From assembly GCA_024644235.1 (NCBI GenBank), contig JAHELJ010000019.1, positions 18,340-82,339 of the forward strand: 64,000 nucleotides of DNA, read 5' to 3'. Source of the DNA: Lewinellaceae bacterium. GTDB lineage: Bacteria; Bacteroidota; Bacteroidia; Chitinophagales; Saprospiraceae. A program made the position numbers and the translations under genes. Shown one piece after another: positions 8,551-17,624 of the stretch; position 1 is the stretch's first letter, and each line of letters opens with the position of its first letter. Under the pieces are notes generated by a model. That model was given only the letters and a program-made list of their open reading frames with translations, made no database searches and was not told the origin of the DNA.

Positions 8551-11500
8551 ATGACTGCCAATAGCAGCAACAGACTATACATCCCTGCCCTGGAAAAGGA
8601 TTCTTGTGGGACGGGTCTGATCGCCAATTTGAATGGAAGCAGGAGCCATTCGCTGGTCGAAGATGCCCTCGTCATGCTCATGAATATGGAGCATAGAGGA
8701 GCTTGTGGTTGCGAACCCAATACAGGGGATGGAGCCGGAATCCTCATTCAGATTCCGCATGAATTCTTCGAGAAAAAATGCAGACAGGCAGGTTTTGAGA
8801 TTCCGGCATTTGGTGAGTATGGTGTGGGAATGGTGTTTTTTCCGAAGGATAAGAATCTGATGTCTCAGTGTCGGGTGAGTTTCAACGACTATATTGATGA
8901 GCAGGGATTTGAACTTCTCGGTTATCGAAAAGTACCTACTGACAGCGAAGGTCTTGGTGCTTCAGCACTGGAAGTGGAACCGCGAATTGAACAGGTATTT
9001 GTTCGCCCAAAGGCAGAGCTGGAGCCCAAACAACTCGAAAGAAGACTCTATGTATTGAGGAAATTTGCAACGCACAATATCCATAAGACCTTCCCGCAGA
9101 CAGAAGATCACTTTTACCTATGTTCCTTCTCATACAAGACAATCGTCTACAAAGGCCAGCTCACTACTGGTCAGCTCCGGGGATATTATCCCGATTTACA
9201 GGATGAGGATTTGAAGAGTGCCATCGCGATGATTCATTCTCGCTTTTCAACCAACACGGTACCAAAATGGAAGCTGGCTCAACCCTTTCGCTACATTGCT
9301 CATAATGGAGAAATCAATACCATTCAGGGAAATATCAATTGGTGGCAGTCAAAAGAATTTCAGCTTGAATCTGACTTCTTTAATGAGATCGAACAAGAGA
9401 AATTAAAGCCCATTATCGGTCCGAGTCATTCTGACTCAGGTTCTTTCGATAACATCCTGGAGTTTTTGGTATTGAGTGGAAGAACACTTGCTCACTCTCT
9501 GATGATGATGATTCCCGAAGCTTGGGAAAGTAACGATCAAATGGAAGCTCACAAAAGAGCTTTTTATGAATATCATGGCAATTTGATGGAGCCTTGGGAT
9601 GGACCAGCATCTATCTGCTTTACTGATGGTATTGTGATCGGAGCGACCTTGGACCGAAATGGTTTACGCCCCTCAAGATATTTAATCACCGAGGATAACA
9701 CATTGATTGTTGCATCCGAAGCAGGTGTGCTACCAGTGGACCAATCGAAAGTTGTGTTGAAAGGAAGACTTCAGCCTGGCAAGATCCTAATAGCCGATTT
9801 GGATCTGAAAAAGGTGGTTGCAGATGATGAAGTCAAGAATATTATTTGTAATAGGGGTCCATATCAGGATTGGCTGGAGGAACACAAAATCGCTTTAAAG
9901 GATATTCCTGCTGATGTTCCTTCCTCGATCGAACTCGACAATCAAACTTTGGTACGGCTGCAACATCTGCATGGATTCACTAAGGAGGATCTTAAAGTGA
10001 TCATCGCTCCAATGATCGAAGACGAAAAGGATCCTGTCGGTTCAATGGGGACTGACACACCGCTGGCAGTGCTTTCTCATCATAGTCAGCACCTTTCTAA
10101 TTATTTCAAACAGCTTTTTGCCCAGGTGACCAATCCTCCTATCGACCCTATTAGGGAGCGAATGGTGATGTCTCTTTTTACAAGATTGGGCAAGACACCA
10201 AATATTCTCAGGCCAGGTCCAGATCATGCCAAGTTCATTCACATTGATCAACCAGTCCTGTCGAATAGCGATCTCACGAAAATTGTCCAAATCAATCATC
10301 AGGACTACCAAACCGGAATCATCGATATCGTTTTCGCTGCGGATAACCAGCCAGGAAGGCTTAGCGCTTCGCTGGACCATATTTGTGCCGTTGCCGAGGA
10401 TTTGGTAAGAAATGGCAGAAATATTTTAGTGCTATCGGATAGAAATGCCGATGCCTATAAAGCACCAATTCCTTCTCTAATGGCCGTTGGCGCGATTCAC
10501 CATCATCTCATAAAGACAGGATTAAGGACAAAAACTTCACTAGTGGTCGAAGCGGGAGATGTGCGTGAAACACATCATTACGCCACTTTAATCGGATATG
10601 GCGCCAATGCAGTCAATCCCTACCTGGCTTTTGCAACTATTGGCGACCTGCATAAAAGAAATTTCTTTGATGGTGATCTTTCGCTTGAAGACCTGATTTA
10701 TAAGTATAAAAAAGCGGTAGGTAAGGGATTGCTCAAGATCATGTCCAAGATTGGAATCTCAACTCTGCAGTCCTATCATGGTGCTCAGATTTTCGAAATT
10801 CTCGGACTGAATCGTCAAGTAGTTGATAAATGTTTCGCGGGCTCAATCTCCAGGATTCAGGGGTTGGGATTTGATGAACTGAGTCGCGAGATTCTGCAGC
10901 GGCATAGACATGCTTTCCCCAAGAAATTACCCCCGTCACACGAGCTGGAAGTGGGAGGGGTCTATCAATGGAAACAACGTGGGGAAGTGCATATGTTCAA
11001 TCCTCAGACCATTCACCTACTTCAATACAGTACCCGAAAGGGCGACTATAAAATATTCAAGAAGTATTCGGCATTGATCAACGATCAAACTGAAAAAGCG
11101 CTAACATTAAGAGGCTTATTGGCTTTCCGAAAAGGACAATCCATTCCCATGGAGGAAGTAGAGCCCATTGAGTCTATCCTTAAGCGATTTGCAACCGGAG
11201 CCATGTCTTTCGGCTCTATCAGCCATGAAGCCCACTCTACATTGGCCATCGCTATGAATCGCATTGGTGGTAAAAGCAATTCAGGTGAAGGTGGAGAAGA
11301 TGAAGCACGATTTGAAGTGAAAGAAAATGGGGACTGGGAACGCTCAGCAATTAAACAGGTTGCTTCTGGCCGTTTTGGAGTGACCAGTCACTACCTTACC
11401 AATGCCGATGAATTACAGATCAAAATGGCGCAAGGAGCAAAGCCGGGAGAAGGCGGTCAGCTTCCTGGTCATAAAGTAAATGACTGGATAGCCCGGGTAC

Positions 11501-13077
11501 GTAATTCAACACCAGGGGTAGGGTTGATATCTCCACCTCCTCATCATGATATATACTCAATTGAAGATCTGGCACAGCTCATTTTTGATCTAAAAAATGC
11601 GAACCGGGAGGCTCGTATCAATGTAAAACTGGTTTCGAAGGCGGGAGTGGGTATCATTGCATCCGGGGTGGCGAAGGCCCATGCGGATGCCATCTTGATC
11701 TCTGGTCATGATGGAGGTACCGGAGCATCACCACTCACTTCTATTCGGCATGCAGGTTTGCCATGGGAGCTAGGCCTGGCAGAATCTCATCAGACACTTG
11801 TCAAGAACAAGCTCAGAGACCGGGTGATCTTACAGACCGACGGGCAAATACGAACCGGCCGTGATCTTGCAATTGCCACTCTGCTTGGTGCAGAGGAATG
11901 GGGTATTGCCACCGCAGCCTTAGTAGTCGAAGGATGCATTCTGATGAGAAAATGCCATCTCAATACCTGTCCTGTCGGAATCGCAACCCAGGATCCGGAG
12001 TTGAGAAAACGCTTCGATGGAAAGCCTGAATATGTCATCAACTTCTTCACCTTTCTGGCACAGGAACTTCGAGAGATAATGGCGGAGCTCGGATTCCGTA
12101 CGGTAAATGAGATGGTGGGAAAGGTGGAGCTTCTCAAAATGAAGAAAGACATCGATCATTGGAAATATCGCCACCTGGACCTCAGCCCCGTGTTATACAA
12201 AGAACCTGTTGGGGAGGAAGTGGGTCAGTATAAAATGATACCCCAAGACCATGGTATCGATGATGTATTGGATCGCAAATTGATCGAGCACGCAACGCAC
12301 ACGCTGGCCAAAGCTCAGCCCATGTCAGGAGTATTTGAGATCAAGAATACCGACCGGGCTGTCGGTGCGATGCTATCAAATGAGATTTCGAAAATCTATA
12401 AGGGCGATGGGCTACCTGAGGGAACGATTGATTTTAGGTTTAGAGGGTCGGCCGGACAAAGCTTTGGCGCCTTCCTGGCTCCTGGTGTGGAGTTTACCCT
12501 GGAAGGTGAATCAAATGACTACTTCGGCAAAGGGCTATCGGGAGGACGTGTAATAGTGACTCCCGATCGCGATGCAAACTTTGAACCGAAAGACAACATA
12601 ATCATAGGAAATGTTGCCTTGTACGGAGCCACTGGCGGAGAAGCATATATCCATGGAATGGCAGGCGAACGTTTTGCAGTGCGAAACTCAGGCGTGAAGG
12701 CGGTGGTAGAGGGAGTTGGCGATCATGGTTGCGAATATATGACGGGAGGGGTGGTAGTGAATATTGGAGCATGGGGAAAGAACTTTGCCGCTGGCATGAG
12801 CGGTGGGATTGCCTATATTTTCGATCCCGGCCAAACATTTCCCCAAGCGTGCAATATGGGCATGGTAGAATTGGAGGTGCCAGCTAAGGAGGACCTCGAA
12901 GTAGTTCGAACCATGCTACGAAATCATTTTCGCTATACATCCAGTAAGGGTGCTCTGGTCATTTTGGAAGATTGGGATGCTCAAAGCAGGCATTTTGTAA
13001 AGGTCATGCCTGAAGACTACAAGGCAGTATTGTTGCAAAAGAAGGAAAAAGAAGAACTGGTCCAGGTGGCTAGCTAG
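8551..13077 (+). CDS. gltB: Glutamate synthase, large subunit
   Basis: With GltD it converts glutamine and 2-oxoglutarate to two glutamates using NAD(P)H. 1,508 residues, the full family length. A short propeptide precedes the nucleophile C19 (KDSCGTGL) of the class II glutaminase domain, which extends to about residue 430. The central and FMN-binding synthase domains follow, with LISGHDGGTGASPLTSI, a 3Fe-4S cysteine group in CHLNTCPVGIATQ, and a C-terminal beta-helix with repeated Gly-rich turns. gltD starts 4 nt downstream. Confidence 0.96.
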   Translation: MTANSSNRLYIPALEKDSCGTGLIANLNGSRSHSLVEDALVMLMNMEHRGACGCEPNTGDGAGILIQIPHEFFEKKCRQAGFEIPAFGEYGVGMVFFPKDKNLMSQCRVSFNDYIDEQGFELLGYRKVPTDSEGLGASALEVEPRIEQVFVRPKAELEPKQLERRLYVLRKFATHNIHKTFPQTEDHFYLCSFSYKTIVYKGQLTTGQLRGYYPDLQDEDLKSAIAMIHSRFSTNTVPKWKLAQPFRYIAHNGEINTIQGNINWWQSKEFQLESDFFNEIEQEKLKPIIGPSHSDSGSFDNILEFLVLSGRTLAHSLMMMIPEAWESNDQMEAHKRAFYEYHGNLMEPWDGPASICFTDGIVIGATLDRNGLRPSRYLITEDNTLIVASEAGVLPVDQSKVVLKGRLQPGKILIADLDLKKVVADDEVKNIICNRGPYQDWLEEHKIALKDIPADVPSSIELDNQTLVRLQHLHGFTKEDLKVIIAPMIEDEKDPVGSMGTDTPLAVLSHHSQHLSNYFKQLFAQVTNPPIDPIRERMVMSLFTRLGKTPNILRPGPDHAKFIHIDQPVLSNSDLTKIVQINHQDYQTGIIDIVFAADNQPGRLSASLDHICAVAEDLVRNGRNILVLSDRNADAYKAPIPSLMAVGAIHHHLIKTGLRTKTSLVVEAGDVRETHHYATLIGYGANAVNPYLAFATIGDLHKRNFFDGDLSLEDLIYKYKKAVGKGLLKIMSKIGISTLQSYHGAQIFEILGLNRQVVDKCFAGSISRIQGLGFDELSREILQRHRHAFPKKLPPSHELEVGGVYQWKQRGEVHMFNPQTIHLLQYSTRKGDYKIFKKYSALINDQTEKALTLRGLLAFRKGQSIPMEEVEPIESILKRFATGAMSFGSISHEAHSTLAIAMNRIGGKSNSGEGGEDEARFEVKENGDWERSAIKQVASGRFGVTSHYLTNADELQIKMAQGAKPGEGGQLPGHKVNDWIARVRNSTPGVGLISPPPHHDIYSIEDLAQLIFDLKNANREARINVKLVSKAGVGIIASGVAKAHADAILISGHDGGTGASPLTSIRHAGLPWELGLAESHQTLVKNKLRDRVILQTDGQIRTGRDLAIATLLGAEEWGIATAALVVEGCILMRKCHLNTCPVGIATQDPELRKRFDGKPEYVINFFTFLAQELREIMAELGFRTVNEMVGKVELLKMKKDIDHWKYRHLDLSPVLYKEPVGEEVGQYKMIPQDHGIDDVLDRKLIEHATHTLAKAQPMSGVFEIKNTDRAVGAMLSNEISKIYKGDGLPEGTIDFRFRGSAGQSFGAFLAPGVEFTLEGESNDYFGKGLSGGRVIVTPDRDANFEPKDNIIIGNVALYGATGGEAYIHGMAGERFAVRNSGVKAVVEGVGDHGCEYMTGGVVVNIGAWGKNFAAGMSGGIAYIFDPGQTFPQACNMGMVELEVPAKEDLEVVRTMLRNHFRYTSSKGALVILEDWDAQSRHFVKVMPEDYKAVLLQKKEKEELVQVAS

Positions 13078-13081
13078 TGTC

Positions 13082-14551
13082 ATGGCAGATCCCAAAGGAT
13101 TTTTGAAATTTACGAGAGAGCTGCCCGATACCAGGCGGCCAGAAGAACGTATTTCGGATTACCGGGAGATTTACCAACCGTTCGACGAAAGTAAAACCAT
13201 CGAGCAGGCTGCCCGCTGCATGGATTGTGGCATTCCATTTTGCCATAGTGGTTGTCCACTTGGTAACATCATTCCCGAATTTAATGATGCTGTCTTTCGT
13301 GAGGACTGGGCACTGGCATATGAGATTCTTAGTTCGACCAATAATTTCCCAGAATTCACTGGCAGAATCTGTCCTGCTCCTTGCGAGGCCGCTTGTGTTT
13401 TGGGAATCAACCAACCAGCCGTAGCCATAGAACACATCGAGAAAGCGATCGCAGAGAAGGCATTTGAAAATGGGATCATCCGGCCGGTTCCTCCAGCTAT
13501 AAGATCGGGGAAGAAAGTCGCAGTTGTCGGCTCTGGTCCGGCAGGTCTGGCGGCTGCAGCTCAATTAAATAAGGCGGGACATAGCGTTACCGTTTTTGAA
13601 AGAAAAGACCGAATTGGAGGCCTGTTGAGGTACGGCATTCCTGATTTTAAACTTGAAAAGAATGTAGTGGACCGGCGTCTGGCGGTGATGGAAGCCGAAG
13701 GAATCAAATTCCGGACGAATGCTGACGTTGGCGGTAATATTCCGGTGAAAGAATTGAATGACTCTTTCGATGCACTAATCCTTTGTGGGGGCTCAACCAT
13801 ACCCAGAGATCTTCCCATACCGGGTAGAGAACTGGAAGGTGTTCATTTTGCCATGGACTTTTTGGAACAGAATAATCGTAGAGTGGCAGGAGATCCGATC
13901 GATCCCCGGGAGGTTATTATGGCTACCGATAAACATGTGGTAGTGATTGGAGGAGGCGATACCGGATCAGATTGTGTAGGAACATCCAACCGGCACCTTG
14001 CCATAAGTGTTACACAAATCGAACTTCTTTCTAAACCTCCAGAGGAACGGGCGGCAGAAACACCCTGGCCCCTTTGGCCAATGATGATGCGGACATCTTC
14101 TTCACACGAAGAAGGCTGCGAAAGACATTGGGCCATTCTTACCAAGGCATTCAAGGGAGAAGGCAAAAAATTGAAATCATTACAGTTGGTCGATATCGAG
14201 TGGAAGAAGAATTTGGATACAGGGAGGCACGAGTTCATGGAAATTGATGGAACAGAAAGAGAGATTCCGTGCGACCTGGCTTTACTGGCTATAGGTTACC
14301 TACATCCCAAACACAAAGGTATGCTCGAAGGATTGGGAGTGGAATTGGATGAAAGGGGAAATGTAAAGACTTCCGACTATCAAACTTCGGTTGAACACAT
14401 CTTTGCCGCTGGAGATATGAGAAGGGGACAAAGTCTGGTGGTATGGGCTATCTCCGAAGGCCGTGAAGCGGCCAGAGCCGCTGATCTCTATCTGATGGGT
14501 GAGACTATGCTGGAAGGAAAAGAAGCTTCTTCATTCGAAATCATCAAATAG
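13082..14551 (+). CDS. gltD: Glutamate synthase, small subunit
   Basis: 489 residues. The N-terminal ferredoxin-like domain carries cysteines in CMDCGIPFCHSGCPLG and CPAPCEAAC for two 4Fe-4S clusters. It is followed by the FAD-binding VAVVGSGPAGLAAA (about residues 142-155) and the NADPH-binding VVVIGGGDTGSDC. It passes electrons from NADPH to the large subunit and lies in the same operon, 4 nt after gltB. Confidence 0.96.
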   Translation: MADPKGFLKFTRELPDTRRPEERISDYREIYQPFDESKTIEQAARCMDCGIPFCHSGCPLGNIIPEFNDAVFREDWALAYEILSSTNNFPEFTGRICPAPCEAACVLGINQPAVAIEHIEKAIAEKAFENGIIRPVPPAIRSGKKVAVVGSGPAGLAAAAQLNKAGHSVTVFERKDRIGGLLRYGIPDFKLEKNVVDRRLAVMEAEGIKFRTNADVGGNIPVKELNDSFDALILCGGSTIPRDLPIPGRELEGVHFAMDFLEQNNRRVAGDPIDPREVIMATDKHVVVIGGGDTGSDCVGTSNRHLAISVTQIELLSKPPEERAAETPWPLWPMMMRTSSSHEEGCERHWAILTKAFKGEGKKLKSLQLVDIEWKKNLDTGRHEFMEIDGTEREIPCDLALLAIGYLHPKHKGMLEGLGVELDERGNVKTSDYQTSVEHIFAAGDMRRGQSLVVWAISEGREAARAADLYLMGETMLEGKEASSFEIIK

Positions 14552-14556
14552 GATAA

Positions 14557-14590
14557 TTGACAATACTCTATAAAAAAGGTGCGATTTTTG
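14557..14590 (+). promoter_or_regulatory. Candidate promoter of the aromatic amino acid operon
   Basis: TTG (14557-14559) and GATTTTTG (14583-14590) are separated by 23 nt. The latter matches TAnnTTTG at all but the first position. Transcription would start near 14597, about 30 nt before the leader-peptide ATG. Assigned by motif and spacing. Confidence 0.45.
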
Positions 14591-14626
14591 CACAAATTCA
14601 TGGTAATGGCTACATTTGATGCGATA

Positions 14627-14686
14627 ATGAAAGCAAATATTAGCAGTCGATTCTTTTTTTACTTCTTCTTTTATGGTCAACCATAA
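14627..14686 (+). CDS. Phe/Tyr leader peptide of the aromatic operon
   Basis: A 19-codon frame encodes MKANISSRFFFYFFFYGQP. Eight consecutive aromatic codons (14651-14674) comprise six Phe and two Tyr. An in-frame ATG at 14600 could extend it by nine residues but would lie almost at the predicted transcription start. It precedes a strong terminator and the operon making both Phe and Tyr, so stalling could report either charged tRNA. Known Phe leaders such as that of E. coli pheA carry Phe only. Confidence 0.85.
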   Translation: MKANISSRFFFYFFFYGQP

Positions 14687-14687
14687 A

Positions 14688-14760
14688 CGGGGATTCGACT
14701 TGCGATAAGATAACAAGAAACAAGTAAGATGGGTCCCCGAAAGGACCCATCTTTCTTTTT
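14688..14760 (+). promoter_or_regulatory. Phe/Tyr attenuator (antiterminator/terminator switch)
   Basis: The terminator pairs AAGATGGGTCC (14726-14736) with GGACCCATCTT (14743-14753), 11 perfect base pairs around a CCGAAA loop, followed by TCTTTTT. The antiterminator pairs CGGGGATTCG (14688-14697), one base after the leader stop codon, with TGGGTCCCCG (14730-14739): 10 contiguous pairs including three G-U. The two folds share 14730-14736 and exclude each other. The geometry mirrors the his attenuator. Confidence 0.82.
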
Positions 14761-14771
14761 AGAGATACTGA

Positions 14772-15608
14772 ATGATGAAAGTTGCAATACAGGGTTATCC
14801 GGGAGCTTTTCACGAGATTGCTGCCAGATTATTCTACCAAGACGAGATAGAAGTGGTGCCGGCTGATACTTTTGAAGAAGTGGTGTCACTGGTAGAAAGT
14901 CATGACAAAGCTGATACCGGTATAATGGCTATTGAAAATTCGATAGCAGGCAGCATTCTCTACAACTATAACCTTCTGAACCAATCAAATCTGCAAATCA
15001 TCGGCGAAGTATTTCTGCGCATCAAGCAAAATCTTATGGCGATACCTGGCAGCCGGATAGAGGACTTAGAAGAGGTGCACTCACATCCGATGGCGATAGC
15101 TCAATGCAAGGAGTTTTTCAGATCCTATCCAGGTATTAAACTGGTTGAAACGAAGGACACTGCCGAAAGCGCCAGATACATCCATGATCACGGGTTAAAT
15201 CATGTTGGAGCCTTGGGCAGCGTACTGGCAGCTGAACTATATCACCTGGACATCATAGTGCCGGGCATAGAAACGGATAAGCGCAACTATACCCGGTTTG
15301 TATTGATCGATCACTTTATCGATGCACCGAATCAGCAAGACTTTGATAAAGTTTCCGTATCGTTTGCGGTAAGTCACGAGATCGGAAGCCTATATAAAGC
15401 ATTGAAAACGCTTTCAGATCATGGAGCCAATCTAACCAAGATCCAATCAGCCCCTATTACCGGCAGACCATGGGAATATTTGTTCTTTGTGGATTTTTTA
15501 CTGCAGGAAAACAGTCGATTTGGCGATGTGATCCAGGGACTGACTATGACTACAAGAGGATTGAAGATTTTGGGTAAATATAAAACGGGCAAACAGCATG
15601 AACTTTAG
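14772..15608 (+). CDS. pheA: Prephenate dehydratase
   Basis: Converts prephenate to phenylpyruvate. 278 residues: a dehydratase domain with IENSIAGSI and the NYTRF catalytic motif, then an ACT domain (from about residue 195, SVSFAVSHEIGSLYKAL) with PITGRPWEYLFFVDF, the Phe-binding allosteric site. Unlike the E. coli P-protein it has no chorismate mutase domain; that activity is fused to the DAHP synthase at the operon end. ATG at 14772 or 14775. Confidence 0.93.
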   Translation: MMKVAIQGYPGAFHEIAARLFYQDEIEVVPADTFEEVVSLVESHDKADTGIMAIENSIAGSILYNYNLLNQSNLQIIGEVFLRIKQNLMAIPGSRIEDLEEVHSHPMAIAQCKEFFRSYPGIKLVETKDTAESARYIHDHGLNHVGALGSVLAAELYHLDIIVPGIETDKRNYTRFVLIDHFIDAPNQQDFDKVSVSFAVSHEIGSLYKALKTLSDHGANLTKIQSAPITGRPWEYLFFVDFLLQENSRFGDVIQGLTMTTRGLKILGKYKTGKQHEL

Positions 15609-16776
15609 GACAGCTGACCGGCTATCGCATGTTAAGGAGTACTACTTCTCCCGTAAGCTCAGGGAACTCAACAAACTGAGGGCTAAGGGAGTTGATGTCA
15701 TTAACCTTGGCATTGGTAGTCCTGACTTGGCTCCGGATCCGGTTGTAATAGAAACTCTAAGTACCGCTGCAGCTGACTCTACAAATCATGGCTATCAATC
15801 CTATGCGGGAATTCCGCAACTGAGATCTGCCTTTGCAGGCTGGTATAATCATCACTTTGGTGTGGCACTCAATCCAGACTTGGAGATATTGCCCCTGATC
15901 GGATCCAAAGAGGGAATCATGCATATTTCCATGACCTACCTGCAAGAGGGTGATGAAGTTCTGGTACCCGATCCAGGTTATCCGTCATATTCTGCCACCG
16001 CAAAGCTAGCTGGTGCCCAAGTTCGTACCTATCCCTTGACTCCCGAGAAGGCTTGGCAGCCAGATCTGGAGTGGTTGGCTGCTCAGGATCTCACGAAAGT
16101 GCGCATCATGTGGCTGAATTATCCTCATATGCCTACGGGGGCAAAGGCCAGCCTGGCAATGTTCTCAGATCTAATTGACCTTGCCAGGCGGCAAAATATA
16201 TTATTGTGTCATGACAATCCCTACGCTTTCATCTTGAATGATGAGCCTCTGAGTTTGCTCCAGATTGATGGGGCCCAAGATGTAGCACTTGAATTGACGT
16301 CATTGAGTAAGACCTTCAATATGGCAGGATGGCGCGTGGGAGCAGTTGTGGGACATAGCGATCGAATCAACGAAATTCTCAAGTTTAAGAGTAATATGGA
16401 TTCGGGGATGTTTCGACCAATACAATTGGCTGCTATAAAAGCTCTCGAATTGGACAAAAACTGGTACTCTGAGATGAATATTATTTACCGGGTGCGTCGC
16501 AGTGAAGCCGAGCGTTTGCTGAAGTCCGTCGGATGTGAAATTGATTCAGATCAGGTGGGAATGTTTGTCTGGGGTAGAATTCCCGATCAATATAAAAGTG
16601 CAGAGGAACTGTCCGATAAAGTTTTGGATGAAAGCGGGGTGTTTATTACTCCCGGACACATATTTGGCAGCCAGGGCGAACGTTATCTTCGAGTCTCTTT
16701 ATGCAGCCCGAAAGAGGTGATTGAGCAAGCACGGCAGAGGTGTTCTCCAATGACTCCATTGAAATCAGAAATATGA
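15598..16776 (+). CDS. Class I aminotransferase of the aromatic operon
   Basis: 392 residues of the aspartate/aromatic aminotransferase fold. It has NYPHMPTGA where relatives have NYPNNPTGA, the PLP lysine K238 in SLSKTFNMAGWR, and a C-terminal RVSLC arginine region. It overlaps pheA by 11 nt and tyrA by ATGA. Position in the operon suggests it transaminates phenylpyruvate and 4-hydroxyphenylpyruvate with glutamate. Substrate is inferred from context; related LL-diaminopimelate-type enzymes cannot be excluded. Confidence 0.88.
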   Translation: MNFRTADRLSHVKEYYFSRKLRELNKLRAKGVDVINLGIGSPDLAPDPVVIETLSTAAADSTNHGYQSYAGIPQLRSAFAGWYNHHFGVALNPDLEILPLIGSKEGIMHISMTYLQEGDEVLVPDPGYPSYSATAKLAGAQVRTYPLTPEKAWQPDLEWLAAQDLTKVRIMWLNYPHMPTGAKASLAMFSDLIDLARRQNILLCHDNPYAFILNDEPLSLLQIDGAQDVALELTSLSKTFNMAGWRVGAVVGHSDRINEILKFKSNMDSGMFRPIQLAAIKALELDKNWYSEMNIIYRVRRSEAERLLKSVGCEIDSDQVGMFVWGRIPDQYKSAEELSDKVLDESGVFITPGHIFGSQGERYLRVSLCSPKEVIEQARQRCSPMTPLKSEI

Positions 16777-17612
16777 AGGTTACTGTTATCGGTATTGGTT
16801 TGATCGGGGGTTCAATGGCCAGATCTCTACGTATTGCGGAGTTTGCTGATATGGTGTACGGCGTGGACAGCAATAATGAACACATCCGGACTGCACTCGA
16901 CCTCGGTATCATAGATCAGGCGATCAGCTTGCAGCAGGCCGCTAAGATGTCAGATCTCATTATCGTAGCAACACCAGTTGACAGTATAATTGGTATCGTC
17001 TCGAAATTGCTGGACGAGATGCAAGACTCCATAATTATCGACGTTGGTTCTACCAAGTCGGCACTGATGCAGGCCATCAAGTCTCATCCCAATAGGGGCA
17101 GGTTTGTGGCGACTCACCCGATGGCAGGTACTGAATACTCGGGACCTGAAGCAGCAATACCTGATCTGTTTATAAATAAATGTACCGTACTGGTAGATAT
17201 TGAGGATTCCGATGAAGATGCTGTGGAAGCGGTGAAGAACATGTACCGGGCTATGCAGATGTCTATGGTATTTCACGACTCGGTAGATCATGACCTTCAC
17301 ACAGCCTATGTATCACATATCTCACATATCAGTTCCTTTGCACTGGCCCTGACTGTACTCGAGAAAGAAAAGAACGAAAAAAGGATTTTTGAACTGGCCG
17401 GTGGTGGATTTCGCTCTACTGTACGTTTGGCTAATAGCAATGCCGATACCTGGGTTCCGATCTTCGAGCAGAATCGAGACCATGTACTAGACGTCTTGGA
17501 TGAACATATCAATACTATAAGCAGATTTCGAACCTTACTCATAAAAAAAGACTTTGAAGGCTTCCGAAATATGATCCTTCAAGCGAATCAAATTAAAAGA
17601 ATTGTCCATTAA
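16773..17612 (+). CDS. tyrA: Prephenate dehydrogenase
   Basis: Oxidative decarboxylation of prephenate to 4-hydroxyphenylpyruvate with NAD(P). 279 residues from ATG 16773, chosen because it overlaps the preceding stop as ATGA and puts the Rossmann motif VIGIGLIGGSMA at the N-terminus. Other motifs are GSTKSALM and the substrate-binding ATHPMAGTEYSGPEAA. An all-helical dimerisation domain follows. There is no fused chorismate mutase or ACT domain. Confidence 0.93.
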   Translation: MKVTVIGIGLIGGSMARSLRIAEFADMVYGVDSNNEHIRTALDLGIIDQAISLQQAAKMSDLIIVATPVDSIIGIVSKLLDEMQDSIIIDVGSTKSALMQAIKSHPNRGRFVATHPMAGTEYSGPEAAIPDLFINKCTVLVDIEDSDEDAVEAVKNMYRAMQMSMVFHDSVDHDLHTAYVSHISHISSFALALTVLEKEKNEKRIFELAGGGFRSTVRLANSNADTWVPIFEQNRDHVLDVLDEHINTISRFRTLLIKKDFEGFRNMILQANQIKRIVH

Positions 17613-17624
17613 ATAATCTTTGTT

